A DNA stretch of 64,000 nt, taken from positions 62,001-126,000 of the forward strand of contig NMRB01000554.1 of NCBI GenBank assembly GCA_002633025.1. Direction: 5' to 3'. This document shows, in pieces, positions 10,794-20,458 of this stretch; the first letter of the stretch is position 1, and the number at the start of each line of letters is the position of its first letter. The stretch comes from Notospermus geniculatus (taxonomy: Eukaryota > Nemertea > Pilidiophora > Heteronemertea > Lineidae). The translations under genes were made by a program, and so were the position numbers. The notes beneath the pieces are model-generated. The model worked only from the letters and a program-made list of their open reading frames with translations, did no database searches and was not told where the DNA came from.

Positions 10794-11208
10794 ATATTAC
10801 ATGCGTTCGTCCGTTTGAAAGAGTTTGGCCCTGTAGCATTGTTCCCGCGTTGGTATCTTCAGCTAACGTCGTCATGTTTTCTGCTTCGCCTCTTGTAAAG
10901 TTTTCTGCGGTGAAGTTTTTTGAGAAGCCGGCTACATGTAGGTCAAGCATCTTTGCCCTAACCTTACAGATGTACACAACGTCACCAACCGGGTAACTGC
11001 AGGGGATCTTGATCCAGTGCGTCTTTGTCTCCCAAAACTCAGCCATGTTGATATAAAGAGCGGTACATTCTAACATTGGCAAACCCGCAGGCTGTTTCTG
11101 AGTTTTCACGAGGGTATCTGGTAAATCTGGCACCATGCTGCTATAGGCTGGATTATACCAATCGGCAAACACGGCAGGGTTCGTATCCGTCCATCTCATG
11201 TTGTTCAT
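10794..11208 (-). CDS. LDLa/LRR-type GPCR, last exon, segment 1: end of first C-type lectin domain
   Basis: The exon starts after a good minus-strand acceptor (TTCTTTTCACACACAG) at 11209-11226. The first residues, NNMRWTDTNPAVFADW, then ECTALY and VVYICK, are the second half of a C-type lectin fold, completing the half encoded by 14614-15495. Both exons meet in phase 0. A Thr/Asn-rich linker with several N-glycosylation sites follows. The frame then runs into the second CTLD once the element at 10096-10793 is taken out. Some CTLD calcium residues (EPN/QPD, WND) are not clearly present, so sugar binding should not be assumed. Confidence 0.88.
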
Positions 11209-11612
11209 CTGTGTGTGAAAAGAACATTCTAAAATGGTAGGTTCTAAACCTTGGAACCATGAAACCATGAAACCAGCCAAGAAACTATGGAACCAACCAG
11301 AAAACCATGAAAATACCCAGGAAACCATGGAACCACCCAGGAACCATCCAAAATATCCTTATTCTTAAACATGACATGACATTAGCTATTTTCCAATTGC
11401 TATGGAGGTAAAAAGCATGTATGATTATCATCATGTGTCACACCTTCGATGAGGCATACCATCCCAGTCCAACACAATATGACTGTGCTGATCGATACTA
11501 ATGCATAATGCAAACATGCTGGTATCAGTTATTTTATAGCCTACTATTGATGGTGAACACTAGTGTAAACAAATCATAATTTAGCCTTCTCAGAAAGATT
11601 AGCCTTCTCAAT

Positions 11613-12237
11613 AGTTGCGCTTCCACTACAAAAAAAGCCGTTATTTGTCCGCTCTTATTCTGCTTCCATTACAGAATTGCCGGGTTTAAATAAGTCCGGT
11701 TCTATTGAGTGCGGATCTATTTAGTTCGGACAGCATAAGTTGCGCTTCCACTACAAAAAAGCCGGTGTTTGTCCGCTCTTAAGGCCCGTTTCCACAGAAG
11801 CGGTAGCGTGAGCGTTTTGACGCTTTGCCCATTGTTTGGAAGCAGAGCGGCGGAAAATGACAAAAGATTTGACGCATCACGCAGCGTGAAACGCGTCTGT
11901 GGAAACGAGCCTTTATTCTGCTTCCATTACAGAATTGCCGGGTTTAATAAGTCCGGTTCTATTAAGTGCGGGTCTATTTAGTTCGGATAGCATAGCCGAT
12001 CATACTCCGAATCCAGATGCGGATAAATTTTGTAGTGGAATGGCAATAACACCGGATCTATTTGTAGTATTATGCTCGGCTACAGGTGGCTCCACGGTCG
12101 CTTGCGACTGCACATGACCTATCCAAACTAAATAGATCCGCACTTAATAGAACCGGACTTATTAAACCCGGCAATTCTGTAATGGAAGCAGAACAAGAGC
12201 GGACAAATACCGGCTTTTTTTGTAGTGGAAGCGCAAC
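11613..12237. mobile_element. Nested foldback element, TA target
   Basis: Ends TAGTTGCGCTTCCACTAC and the complement near 12220-12237. The left arm is present twice in tandem (11613 and 11738), so one arm can be compared with the other. The second copy holds the MITE at 11782-11912 and the first shows its empty site. Confidence 0.75.
11782..11912. mobile_element. 131-bp Harbinger-type MITE
   Basis: Ends AGGCCCGTTTCCACAGA and TCTGTGGAAACGAGCCT. A TTA duplication flanks it (11779-11781, 11913-11915). The unoccupied site CCGCTCTTATTCTGC is visible in the neighbouring tandem arm at about 11655-11670. TTA/TAA duplication is the PIF/Harbinger hallmark. The same terminal motif marks the MITE cluster at 54.6 and 60.7-64 kb. 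Confidence 0.88.
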
Positions 12238-12702
12238 TAATATAAACAACGAGGCTGAGGTTCCCAGAAACCCAGTACATGTGGTCTCAGGCATTGAGAT
12301 CATGCCGAGCTTCAGTCTCAGAGCTGACTTCAGAGTTGGCAAGGAGTCCGAACACCAGGGTGCCCTGGATGATTAAGAATAAGATTGAATCTGCAGCCAG
12401 AGTCAAGAGCATCAAGAGTGCAATATCATGATGGCTGTCATCATAAAGACATTGATGTCTTAATATGCTGTCATGTATTTAGGCCTAAAACCACTTGACC
12501 TGTTTGTACAAGTACAAAGTAGTCCATCACTTCGTTTTGTCATTTCGTCATTTTGCTGTTTTGACAAAGGCGGAATAAAAGTATAATTTTGGGTGGTTCC
12601 ATAGTTTCCTGGGTGGTTCCATAGTTTCCTGGTTGGTTTCATGGTTTCATGGGTGGTTTCATGGTTTCATCGTTCCAAGGTTTAGAACCTACCTTCTAAA
12701 AT

Positions 12703-13162
12703 ACCTTGGTATCTCGTGCGTATGTTTCAAATGGATAATGCATTAGCCTTATTCTGAATGCAGCGGGTTTGGGTGACACAACCAAGAGCCCATTTCCAAA
12801 ATGGCGTCTGGCGTCCAACATTTCTCGCTTCGAGCATTCAGCGAGGTAGTGCAGCGAATGTTGGCGAGATGGATACTCAGTGACCTATCCCAACGACGTT
12901 TTGTACCATTAGCTAAATATCCTGCGGATAGTCCGTTGAAGAAAGCACCCTGCTATCTCATTTCGACTCCTGCAGCTTGCTGTTAGCGCTGCACACAGAC
13001 GTACACGATATAGGCACGATGTACAGGTTTGTACACACAGTGCGTGATTCACTGATGTCGCGTCATTTTGACGGAGCGTCCTTCCTGATATCTTAGGCCT
13101 ATTTGCAATCAAATTGCACTGAACCTAAATATGAATGTTTAGTTTGAGGTATTTTAGAATAG
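12703..13162. other. Receptor intron, no supported gene
   Basis: A 61-codon plus-strand frame (12801-12986) starts in a good context (AAAATGGCG) but shows no domain and lies inside the intron of the minus-strand receptor. I leave it uncalled. Confidence 0.4.
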
Positions 13163-13312
13163 AAATTAAACCCTCGGCGTTGGGTCGTGGTTGCGACACC
13201 AAACCCGCTCGGGTGGAGCAGAAATTCCGTCCAAACCCGAGGTGCTTACATTTTAGCTCCACCCTCGCGGGTTTGGTGTCGCAACCAAGACCCTCCGCCT
13301 CGGGTTTATTTC
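13163..13312. mobile_element. 150-bp palindromic MITE
   Basis: Arms carry TTGCGACACCAAACCCG and CGGGTTTGGTGTCGCAA, with outer ends AAACCCTCGGCGTTGGGT and GGGTTTATTT. A remnant of the same family is at 5093-5172. Confidence 0.7.
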
Positions 13313-14065
13313 CTTAAGCCTTGATCAGAGAGTGAGAGTTGTGGTGATTACCAAAAGTCCCCTCTTTGGTTTCAACTACCGGATGAAGTAATGCGTCACC
13401 AAGTTTTTTTACGCCGGGTAGAAAAAGTTGGGGCCTGGAGGCAAGCGTCAAAAAGAGCCACAAAGTCAACTCGATCCAACGCCAAGGATCAATCCGGTTT
13501 GATATGTAGCATCTGTTGCTGAAGTTTATTGCCACCGAGGTGTAGCACACTAATTGCCGGACACCGCATACTACACTACACCCAGGTGTCAAATCCGCGC
13601 CACTTGACGCTTGAGTTGGCGTGTAGTGTGTTGCAGGCACATAAGTTCCACTGGAATCTATGGGCTGTATGCTTGGGTAGGACTAAAGTCCGACCCAAGC
13701 ATACGGCCCTATGAGTCAAGGCCCGAGTCAAGCTAAGCACACACACTGAATTTCAGTGTGTGGGCTGGCTTAGCTCGACTCAGGCACTTAAATTTTGTGA
13801 AATTTTTCTGGGGGAGGGCCCCCAGACCCCCGTTTTGTGCTCCGCACTTTCAATGTTTGCCACCTCCGTCGAGCTACGCTCGCCCTTTCTGTCAACTGGA
13901 TCCGGCCCTGTGAAATCTCAGCGAGATCATCTCTGCAAGCCATGTTTGTGAGCTAAGATGTCTGACATGCGTGGCTCACAGACAGGATTTCCGAAATAAA
14001 AGGAGTTGTATGTTTGGGATATGTGCCCGATGTACATGTACATGTAAAATGAGATGTGCGCGTGT
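13313..14065. other. Receptor intron with two small hairpins
   Basis: 13661-13712 (arms around TATGCTTGGGT and ACCCAAGCATA) and 13733-13772 (CACACACTGAA / TTCAGTGTGTG) are short inverted repeats. Nothing else is recognised. Confidence 0.5.
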
Positions 14066-14278
14066 GAGCACGGTATGCCATCTATTAGCGGTATTGTGAC
14101 TACCGACGTAGAGGTAGCCATCTAGCGGCGGCAGTACGAACCACAAAAAACCATCACAAAATGTACGTTGTAGATCGGGTCCATTCGCCGACAACGTAGT
14201 AAGTCCCTAGGGCTGAAGATGGCGCGTACGGCGATGGTGGCGCCGGCTGTCGAGAAAACGTGACAATACCGGGCTCCT
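14066..14278. mobile_element. TTAA-target MITE, copy 1
   Basis: Shares CGTAGTAAGTCCCT-type core and the end GGGCTCCT followed by TTAA with 39410-39617, where both ends and TTAA duplications are clear. A reversed fragment is at 16383-16515. Confidence 0.6.
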
Positions 14279-14363
14279 TTAAACACCGACAGCTATCTTG
14301 TGATATACCTGCTAGATGGCGCTCTGCCGATTATGGAGATTATTATGCGTTTTACGCCTATGG

Positions 14364-14510
14364 CAAGCGGATTGTCCAGTTATTAAAGAAACCTCTATTT
14401 TTGCAATAAAACCTAGTTTTATGGTTAAAAAACTTAGTTTTTGTGGATAAAATGTAGGTTTCTTGACAAAAACTAAGTTTTTCTCCTAAAAAAACTAGTT
14501 TTTGACACAC
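14364..14510. mobile_element. Fragment of the CTAG-array foldback family
   Basis: Begins TATGGCAAGCGGATTGTCCA, the exact terminal sequence of the element at 24990-26800, and continues with AAAACCTAGTTTT-type units. Only one end is present. Confidence 0.7.
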
Positions 14511-14613
14511 TACCACGTGCTTCCCGACCAAATATGACCAATGCAGCCAGGTTTTACCTTTTTATCATCCAGATGGGCGTTATCAGTTGATCTAACGCAA
14601 ACCCTAAACTTAC

Positions 14614-15495
14614 CGTGCCATCATCCCTCAGTCCAACATAGATCCATGAGATTGCGTTGTAGTTTCCGTAGAAGATTTTCGCCCAGATAGACCTAATGAA
14701 CTGTTTAAGGTCGGCCAACTCTTCTTCGTTCATTATGCTTACAAGACTCGCCCCGAGCTCTCTGCACTTCGCCTCCGCCATCACCCAAGTGAAGTGTTTA
14801 TTTAAATTCAATAGCCTTTCTTCATTGCGAAGGGCTGGACGAAACGCCGCGTAACACATGCATTTATTCTTGACGAATCCTGAAGGGCAGCTGCATTCGG
14901 GGTTTGCTTCGTCATCTGGCTTTCTATATGGTAGTTCCATAATTCTAATTGCTCTCTTCAGGTGTGTTTTGTTCCCTGGGGAACTCTTCTGGATAAATTT
15001 TATGGTGGGTTCGTTTGTCAACGTTCGATATGTCGTAGGACGGATGTGCCCACAAAATGTTTTAGTGAAAACCCTGTATAATTGTCCAGCAAGTACCTTT
15101 ACTCTAAACTGCAACCCCCAGCAATTACTGAGGAGAAAAAGATGAAAATGATCGCTTACAGTAATGCAGTCCTCTTTCCCAAGCTTCAACTCTTGCATTT
15201 CAATTTTGAGATATGTCCGAGCCTTGCCGTTGCAACCATCAGGATACAGATTGTATATTTCAACCACGCATCCAGCTTTCTTCGGTGGGGATGGGTTCAC
15301 AATCAGATCCATTATTTGACAGACATCACATGTTAGGTTACATTTTCCGAATTCCTCGTTGAAGGGACAGGACTCGTGAGACGTCGTCCCGGGGACGTCG
15401 TGCACGATTCCTGGTGGTTCACACTGACGAGATCCTTCTGAACAAATACGCCCCAGCCTCGTTCTGGTTTGTCCATTACAGAGAGGACCAGTAAA
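14614..15495 (-). CDS. LDLa/LRR-type GPCR, upstream exon: TSR end, CUB, first half of C-type lectin domain
   Basis: An internal exon between an acceptor (CACCTTATTATTAG at 15496-15509) and a consensus donor (ACG|GTAAGT, donor at 14608-14613). Reading down: the end of a thrombospondin type 1 repeat (CNGQTRTRLGRIC and SRQCEPP); a CUB-like domain of about 110 residues (KIEMQELKLGKEDC to CGHIRP and TIKFIQKS); a short Cys-rich stretch; then the first half of a C-type lectin fold (FTWVMAEAKCRELGASLVSI and WIYVGLRDDGT). It joins the next exon at 11208 in phase 0 exactly where a lectin fold would continue. There is no start codon in this exon, so the signal peptide and earlier domains lie upstream. 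A 15527 ATG frame that looks like a signal peptide is in another frame and overlaps the acceptor, so I reject it. Confidence 0.85.
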
Positions 15496-15509
15496 CTAAT
15501 AATAAGGTG

Positions 15510-16097
15510 TATCACGATTTTCTGCATGTTGAAATACTATCATCAGTGATTGCATAAAACTGGATGCGAACAACAGAGACGAAACAGGGAGTGCGGTCAA
15601 AATCATAACTTGTAAACGAAGGTGAAATAACTTTTAAGTGGGATCTACCATCCCCACATCCGACTTCATCTCCATCACCGGCCGTCGAATCAGGATTACA
15701 GAAAAACGCTGAGTAATATAAGCCAAGCCTCCGGCTTTAATCGATGACATGAAATTCGATCTCATCGTTGTAATCATAGTTAATGTTTTTTTCCGTATGT
15801 GATATGAATCAAATTGCACGATTTACTGACGGTTCGATTAGCTGCTGTCACACAGTGGGCCTTAACAGCAAGAAAGTGCAAAAAAGGTTAAGGCGATAAA
15901 ACCTGTAATTACTAGCTGTCACCCAATACCATGGAGAATCGACACATGAAGAAACGAAAAAAATCTGTTGGGAATTTTTTGTGAAATACGTGTTTTTCAA
16001 ATTCATGTACATTTTCCTGTACATTTATATATATACAAAGTATAATGGCAAAGTCCTACCCGTAGTTTCTATTTTCATTGTCATATGCCTGCTTTAA
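15510..16097. other. Receptor upstream intron
   Basis: No supported exon. No repeat recognised beyond AT-rich sequence. Confidence 0.4.
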
Positions 16098-16380
16098 GGA
16101 GCCACGGTGGTGTAGTGGTTCGGGCCTCCGACTAGCGGTCAGAGGATCCCGGGTTCGAATCCCGCTGCTGGCGTGAGACTTTGGGCAGGTCTCTTTGCCT
16201 TACTGGCCTCTCTCCACCCAGGTGTATAAATGGGTACCGGTCGGAAATGCTCAGATTGTAGCGCTGAATGAGCAGCTCATCTGAGTTCTACTGAAAGGTT
16301 TCAGGATAGACTGGGGTTAAAGTGTGAAGTCGGATGACACCTCTACCGTTGTTGATATCAGACTATAAACCCAAACTTTA
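16098..16380 (+). mobile_element. tRNA-derived SINE, copy 1
   Basis: A tRNA-like head (about 16101-16173) has an A box (TGGTGTAGTGG) and B box (GGGTTCGAATCCC), then a body with CACCCAGGTGTATAAATGGGTACC. The same body occurs at 37968-38265. Flanks share CTTTAA. A pol III-type retroposon, not a working tRNA. Confidence 0.85.
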
Positions 16381-16382
16381 AC

Positions 16383-16515
16383 TTCTCGACAGCCGGCGCC
16401 ACCGCGCCACTCTCCAACCCAGGCACTAACTACGTTGTGGGCGAATTGACCCGATTTACTACGTACATTTTGTAATGCATTTTTAGTTCATTTTGCTGCC
16501 GCTAGGTGGCTCTCT
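16383..16515 (-). mobile_element. TTAA-target MITE fragment, reversed
   Basis: Reverse complement of the right part of the 14066-14278 and 39410-39617 family (CTCGACAGCCGGCGCCACC). Confidence 0.55.
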
Positions 16516-17066
16516 CTATTTAAAACGAATTGCAACAAGAAAACATAACTTATGCCCGTTGTACACGTAGGAGTTTTCTTGTACTAAAAAATATAATTGG
16601 GGCTTAAATGGGTGTTCACAATGCCGTTCAGCAAGGCAATCGATAGCCTATGACCGAAATCACCCTTCATGAGCCTCATTTATAATTTTTAGTACAAAAA
16701 CTACTACCGTGTACAACGGGCATTAGCTATCTTGCTGTTGTTTATGCCACAATCCCGAGGCCACAATGTGGTTAGTTAAACGGAACGCTTTGTCTGCTTG
16801 GCCTAATTCATGCATACATGTAGTTCTCTATCCCACCGCCAGTTCACGACGTCGTTCACGTGTGCTTTTGTGACAAGTATATTGGGCTACCGATTGCCAG
16901 AAAAAGTGAATAGATTTCCATGAATATGTCTCTTTTAGGCCTGTGAATGACTTAGATTAGCCAACAAATACATGTAGTGATATATTTTTATTGACGATAT
17001 TTCAGTGCTGGTGTGGAATTTACTCCTCGGCCCTAACCAATAATGCCATAGCTACGCGGGCTACCG
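16516..17066. other. Inverted-repeat sequence without gene
   Basis: Two copies of a motif around ATGCCCGTTGTACAC (16550 region) and GTGTACAACGGGCAT (16712-16727) form a roughly 180-bp inverted repeat, probably a MITE. No coding frame. Confidence 0.5.
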
Positions 17067-17345
17067 CTAGGCTACCGTCGGTAGCCGTTTATTTCGGAAT
17101 GGAGGGAATGCCTCCCTCCATTCCGAAATAAACGTTTCATTGATAATTCTTTTAGCTGGTACTCTTCTGTCCTCCATTCCGAACTTCCCCAAAACAGTCC
17201 AATAGTAGTGCATCCACATTTCAGCTTTAGAAGCGGGGCATGTTAACCTGATCTCCACTCCCAAATTCTCAACTCCTACAAAAGAATACGTGTCCCCCTT
17301 GCATCCCTTGCCCATAAACCTCTGGATAGATTTGAACAGTCTTGT
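17067..17345 (-). other. Open frame of unknown family with embedded hairpin
   Basis: A minus-strand frame of about 90 codons (KGDTYSFVGVENLGVEIRLT, TCPASKAEMWMHYYWTVL) looks protein-like in composition and could be an extracellular-domain exon upstream of the receptor. No splice sites are convincing. Its 3' part overlaps a perfect 22-bp hairpin (17086-17107 with 17113-17134, loop ATGCC), which suggests repeat origin. Function unknown. Confidence 0.3.
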
Positions 17346-17427
17346 CGAGCGTGAATTGACACAAGTTCGTGGTCAACCTCGCCACCCCGCGCTTTACTAG
17401 ACCGAACACTGTCCTGATTGAAAATAC

Positions 17428-17975
17428 CAATCTCGTACCCAGAGATTAGTTACGCTCGGCCGAGGTTGATGGTCGCTACACTAATCTCTGGAGACGGCTA
17501 AGCCCTAGCGGTGGCTTCGGGAACCAAAAGTGCAGGCAAGTGCGTTACACCATGTACACACGGCGCATCCCGGTTCACTCCAAGTTTATACAGTGCGCCA
17601 AGTAGTGCTGTGGATTTTCCTCAATAAATACAACAGATCCCTCGAAAAAAACTTTCTAAGGACATTTTTGTGTGTAACATTTTATACTCAAGTCATCTCA
17701 AGTCATTTCAGTGAATTTGTGGTTAAAATTCATAATAATAATAATAAACAAGAAGTCAATCTCCAGAATTCACGAATTTTCGACCCCAACCGGGGTCTTT
17801 TTCAAGTGGAACTTTACAATCTGAAACTCTAGAAAAGACTGGTTAAAATTCGGTCTAAAATTGCACGATACCAAAAATCACACCTAAGGCGTGAAAATGG
17901 CTAGCCGTCTCCAGAGATTAGTGGAGCGACCTACAACCTCGGCCCAAGCGTAACGAATCTCTGGGTACGAGATTG
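17428..17975. mobile_element. Foldback family B, copy 1 (9-bp TSD)
   Basis: Ends CAATCTCGTACCCAGAGATT and complement. The 9-bp duplication TGAAAATAC stands at 17419-17427 and 17976-17984. The homologous uninterrupted site is in copy 1 of family A near 1500. The interior carries a further insertion at 17732-17840. Nine-bp duplication suggests a Mutator-like non-autonomous element. Confidence 0.92.
17732..17840 (-). mobile_element. 109-bp retroposon with (ATT)n tail
   Basis: Absent from the sister element at 23782-24198 and flanked here by an 11-bp duplication GGTTAAAATTC (17721-17731, 17841-17851). Read on the minus strand it starts AGTCTTTTCTAGAG, includes the hairpin GACCCCGGTTGGGGTC, and ends in TTATTATTATTATTATG. 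Variable-length duplication plus simple tail is the signature of target-primed retroposition. No A or B box is seen. Confidence 0.82.
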
Positions 17976-18418
17976 TGAAAATACCAGGACAGACGCAAGC
18001 AAATGCATAAAACCATCATGGCGCCCGCTGGTCTATATTTAGCTCGGGGAAGCCCCGTAGGCAAAATAGCAATTGTATCACCGTTCACTGCCCGTTTCAG
18101 GCATTTAGCTTGCATGGGTTTTAGGCAGCAGTAAGCTGTTTGCCTTCTTTCATTCACCTGAGCTAAAGCCAACTTTGATCTCAAGCAAAAATCTATGTTT
18201 TCCTGAAATTTACTCATGATTACGAGATCATCATGATCATGATCATGCCCAAGTTGTGGGATCCGCCATCTTGTCAAAATGTAAACATGACCCAATTTTG
18301 CTATTGGAGCTTGTAGTATGACGTCACTCTCGTCGGAATTCCGCCGTAAGATCATTTGATTTCACCGGTCTTCGAATGCAAGCTGCCCAGAAGACCGGGT
18401 ACCAGTCTAGCGCTTTAC

Positions 18419-18916
18419 AAGGCTCCGCTAGTGGGTTGTACAGTAAAAGTAGTGACGAGTGTCTTCGATGATCATCTATGATGAGCATGCACAGTTTGGG
18501 GATTCTACTACGTAGAACTTGATTATTGAATAAGGGTAGTGATTGTTGTCAGGGATCCTCCATGTTGACTATGGTTTAGGCCACATGGGTGTGGCCTCAG
18601 TTGGTCGAAGCACACCCCAGAACGAAGTCTTGTGACGAAGTGCCAGATATCCAACATAGAGCACAACGAGCGACACACAAAATGGTACGATACGTAAAAG
18701 TCGTTTCCGAATTTACTTCTGAGATCTCTACTAGAAAGTGCCCGAGGAAGACCCCGGTTGGGGTCGAAAATTTGAAGAAGTGCCAAAAATATTTATTGAC
18801 CCCCTCCCCTTTAAAGGGCGCAAACATCACGTTTCCATTCTTGGAATTTTGGGACATGAAACTGATTGGGCATGATGCAGATTTACTCATGCATATAAGG
18901 GAATTTGGTCGCTATA
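18419..18916. other. Intergenic with another hairpin core
   Basis: 18745-18775 holds GAAGACCCCGGTTGGGGTCG, the core of the retroposon at 17732-17840, in plus orientation but with different flanks. No gene. Confidence 0.5.
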
Positions 18917-19912
18917 AGCGGCCCATCCACGTGCAATATTATTGTACAATATTCAGGTTTGCACAATATTATTGACCGTCTGTTTGTTATATTGAAGCAT
19001 TGCACAATATATTGAGCAAAATCAAAATGATTTGATTTTTATTGACGGTTGCGCAGTATTTTTGGCTTGTGGATGGGTTCTGCCAATAATATTGACACAA
19101 TATTCGTCACTCTACATCGAAGCACCATAGTGGCACATAATTATACGGTATACCCCTAGGTCAGATGACCTATGACACCAAGGTCCGATTCGACTCTAAG
19201 CTCGGCCACCAGGTGGCGGAAACCAACAACACAAAAAGTGCAAGAACTCCTGAACTAATGACTGGATTGGATCACCTCCAAATTTTTATCATAGGTGTAT
19301 CTAATAAGGATACTTTACATATATAACGGGGTTTTGATTTGACCTACTTTTCAAGGTCACAAAAGTCAAGTTCAAAATTTGCCATTTTTGGTGGCACGTT
19401 TTGTGGCTATTTGACTTCTTCAAACTTGGTGCGACCATCTATCTAGGTACCCTCTACGTGTACAGCAAATGTTTGCCCATTTAGAGTGCAAATAATGGTT
19501 ACCAGGCAGCCATCTTGGAAATGGACGTTGGCACATAGGTCATTCTTAAGCCAGAATGTGTTGACCTTGAAATTTTGACCATGATCGTTTTACCCTGGAA
19601 CTCAAGGCTTGCCCTGGAACATTTTGATTTAACATATTTGTCATTTGTTCTTCTGGTACGTTCACCCAGTTGAGCACATGGTCCATGGACCATTTCATTT
19701 TCTTTTTCTTCTGAAAGACAAACACAAGAGCAAGAGATAATGCTGTATCACTGTCGATGTCCGGCTCCATTGCAAGCGGTTGACACGACGTCTTCAGAGC
19801 AAGTGACCGAGAATATTGTACAATACTATTGAATCGATTGTGCCCGAAACGTCTTTCAATAATATTGATTCAATATTATTGACTCAATAATATTGCACGT
19901 GGATAGGCCGCT
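18917..19912. mobile_element. Foldback element made of AATATT palindromes, TA target
   Basis: Ends AGCGGCCCATCCACGTGCAA and its complement (GTGGATAGGCCGCTT), with TA on each side. Terminal regions iterate CAATATTATTG-type palindromes. The interior (19120-19480) contains a dispersed repeat with CGGCCACCAGGTGGC that also occurs near 48.78, 50.03 and 50.27 kb. Confidence 0.75.
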
Positions 19913-20073
19913 TTAGGTAGAGTGGCCTGCTGGGGTTTTAATCCACAACAATTGTGAATGATAAAAAAATCATTGAGCGTCACGAAATCATGACGGCATG
20001 CTTCATTGAGGAAGTACTCAACAAAGGTCACGGTTTATCTTTTCTTGGTTTTCACTCGTTCGTGTCTCACTTT

Positions 20074-20280
20074 TCACGCTTGTAGCTGCTGGAGGCAACA
20101 CAATCTGGTACACAGCGCACTTTTCCGCTGCACAGGAGCAATGTTCAGAGGTACTTTAGTCATGATTTCCACCAAATGTCCCGTGAACAGGAATGTCGTC
20201 AGGCCTCTCTTGAATGACTCAACGTTGTCCACCTCCCTCAGTTTCTCAGGCGTGGAGTTCCACAATTTGGGGGCCATGGC
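20074..20280 (-). pseudogene. Non-LTR retrotransposon ORF2, C-terminal relic
   Basis: The minus strand reads MAPKLWNSTPEKLREVDNVE followed by SFKRGLTTFLF, the conserved post-reverse-transcriptase motif (APKLWNSLPxxLR ... FKxxLKTxLF) of CR1/L2/RTE-like LINEs. Only about 65 codons remain. Confidence 0.75.
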
Positions 20281-20458
20281 ACAAAATGATCGTCCGCCGA
20301 AGGATTTTAGTTGGTATTTTGGGTACTGACAATACGGTATCGCATTTGTGACAGTTTAAACTGTGATCGTTCAACGACGGATCCTTCTTTTTGGCAGTAT
20401 TTTCAAAGGTTGCGTCCAGGAGTGATATACATAGGAGCGAACGAAAAACAACCTAAGT

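Larger units (their letters stand above)
11236..12693. mobile_element. 1.46-kb foldback element with 9-bp TSD, next to the receptor splice acceptor
   Basis: Terminal inverted repeats GGTAGGTTCTAAACCTTGGA, continuing into iterated GGTTCCATGGTTTC-type minisatellite on both sides (11250-11345 and 12592-12680). The direct repeat TTCTAAAAT stands at 11227-11235 and 12694-12702. It lies in the receptor intron only 19 bp upstream of the acceptor tract, where a branch point would be expected. It contains the nested element at 11613-12237. Confidence 0.88.
17398..18410. mobile_element. hAT-size MITE family A, copy 2, interrupted
   Basis: Same ends as 1476-1972, with its own 8-bp duplication CGCTTTAC (17390-17397 and 18411-18418). 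It is opened at 17428 by a 548-bp element. Copy 1 at 1476-1972 shows the unopened sequence. Confidence 0.88.

Noticed and set aside
12801-12986. 61-codon frame with good start context
   Set aside because: No family, antisense inside the receptor intron, and partly inverted-repeat sequence.
15333-15527. Signal-peptide-like frame MQKIVIHLIISLLVLS
   Set aside because: It overlaps the TSR/CUB exon in another frame and crosses its splice acceptor; TSR residues in the other frame are convincing.
16101-16173. Functional tRNA gene
   Set aside because: Has A and B boxes but is followed by a SINE body with a second copy at 37968; anticodon stem does not pair well. Same decision at 37968, 52100 and 52263.
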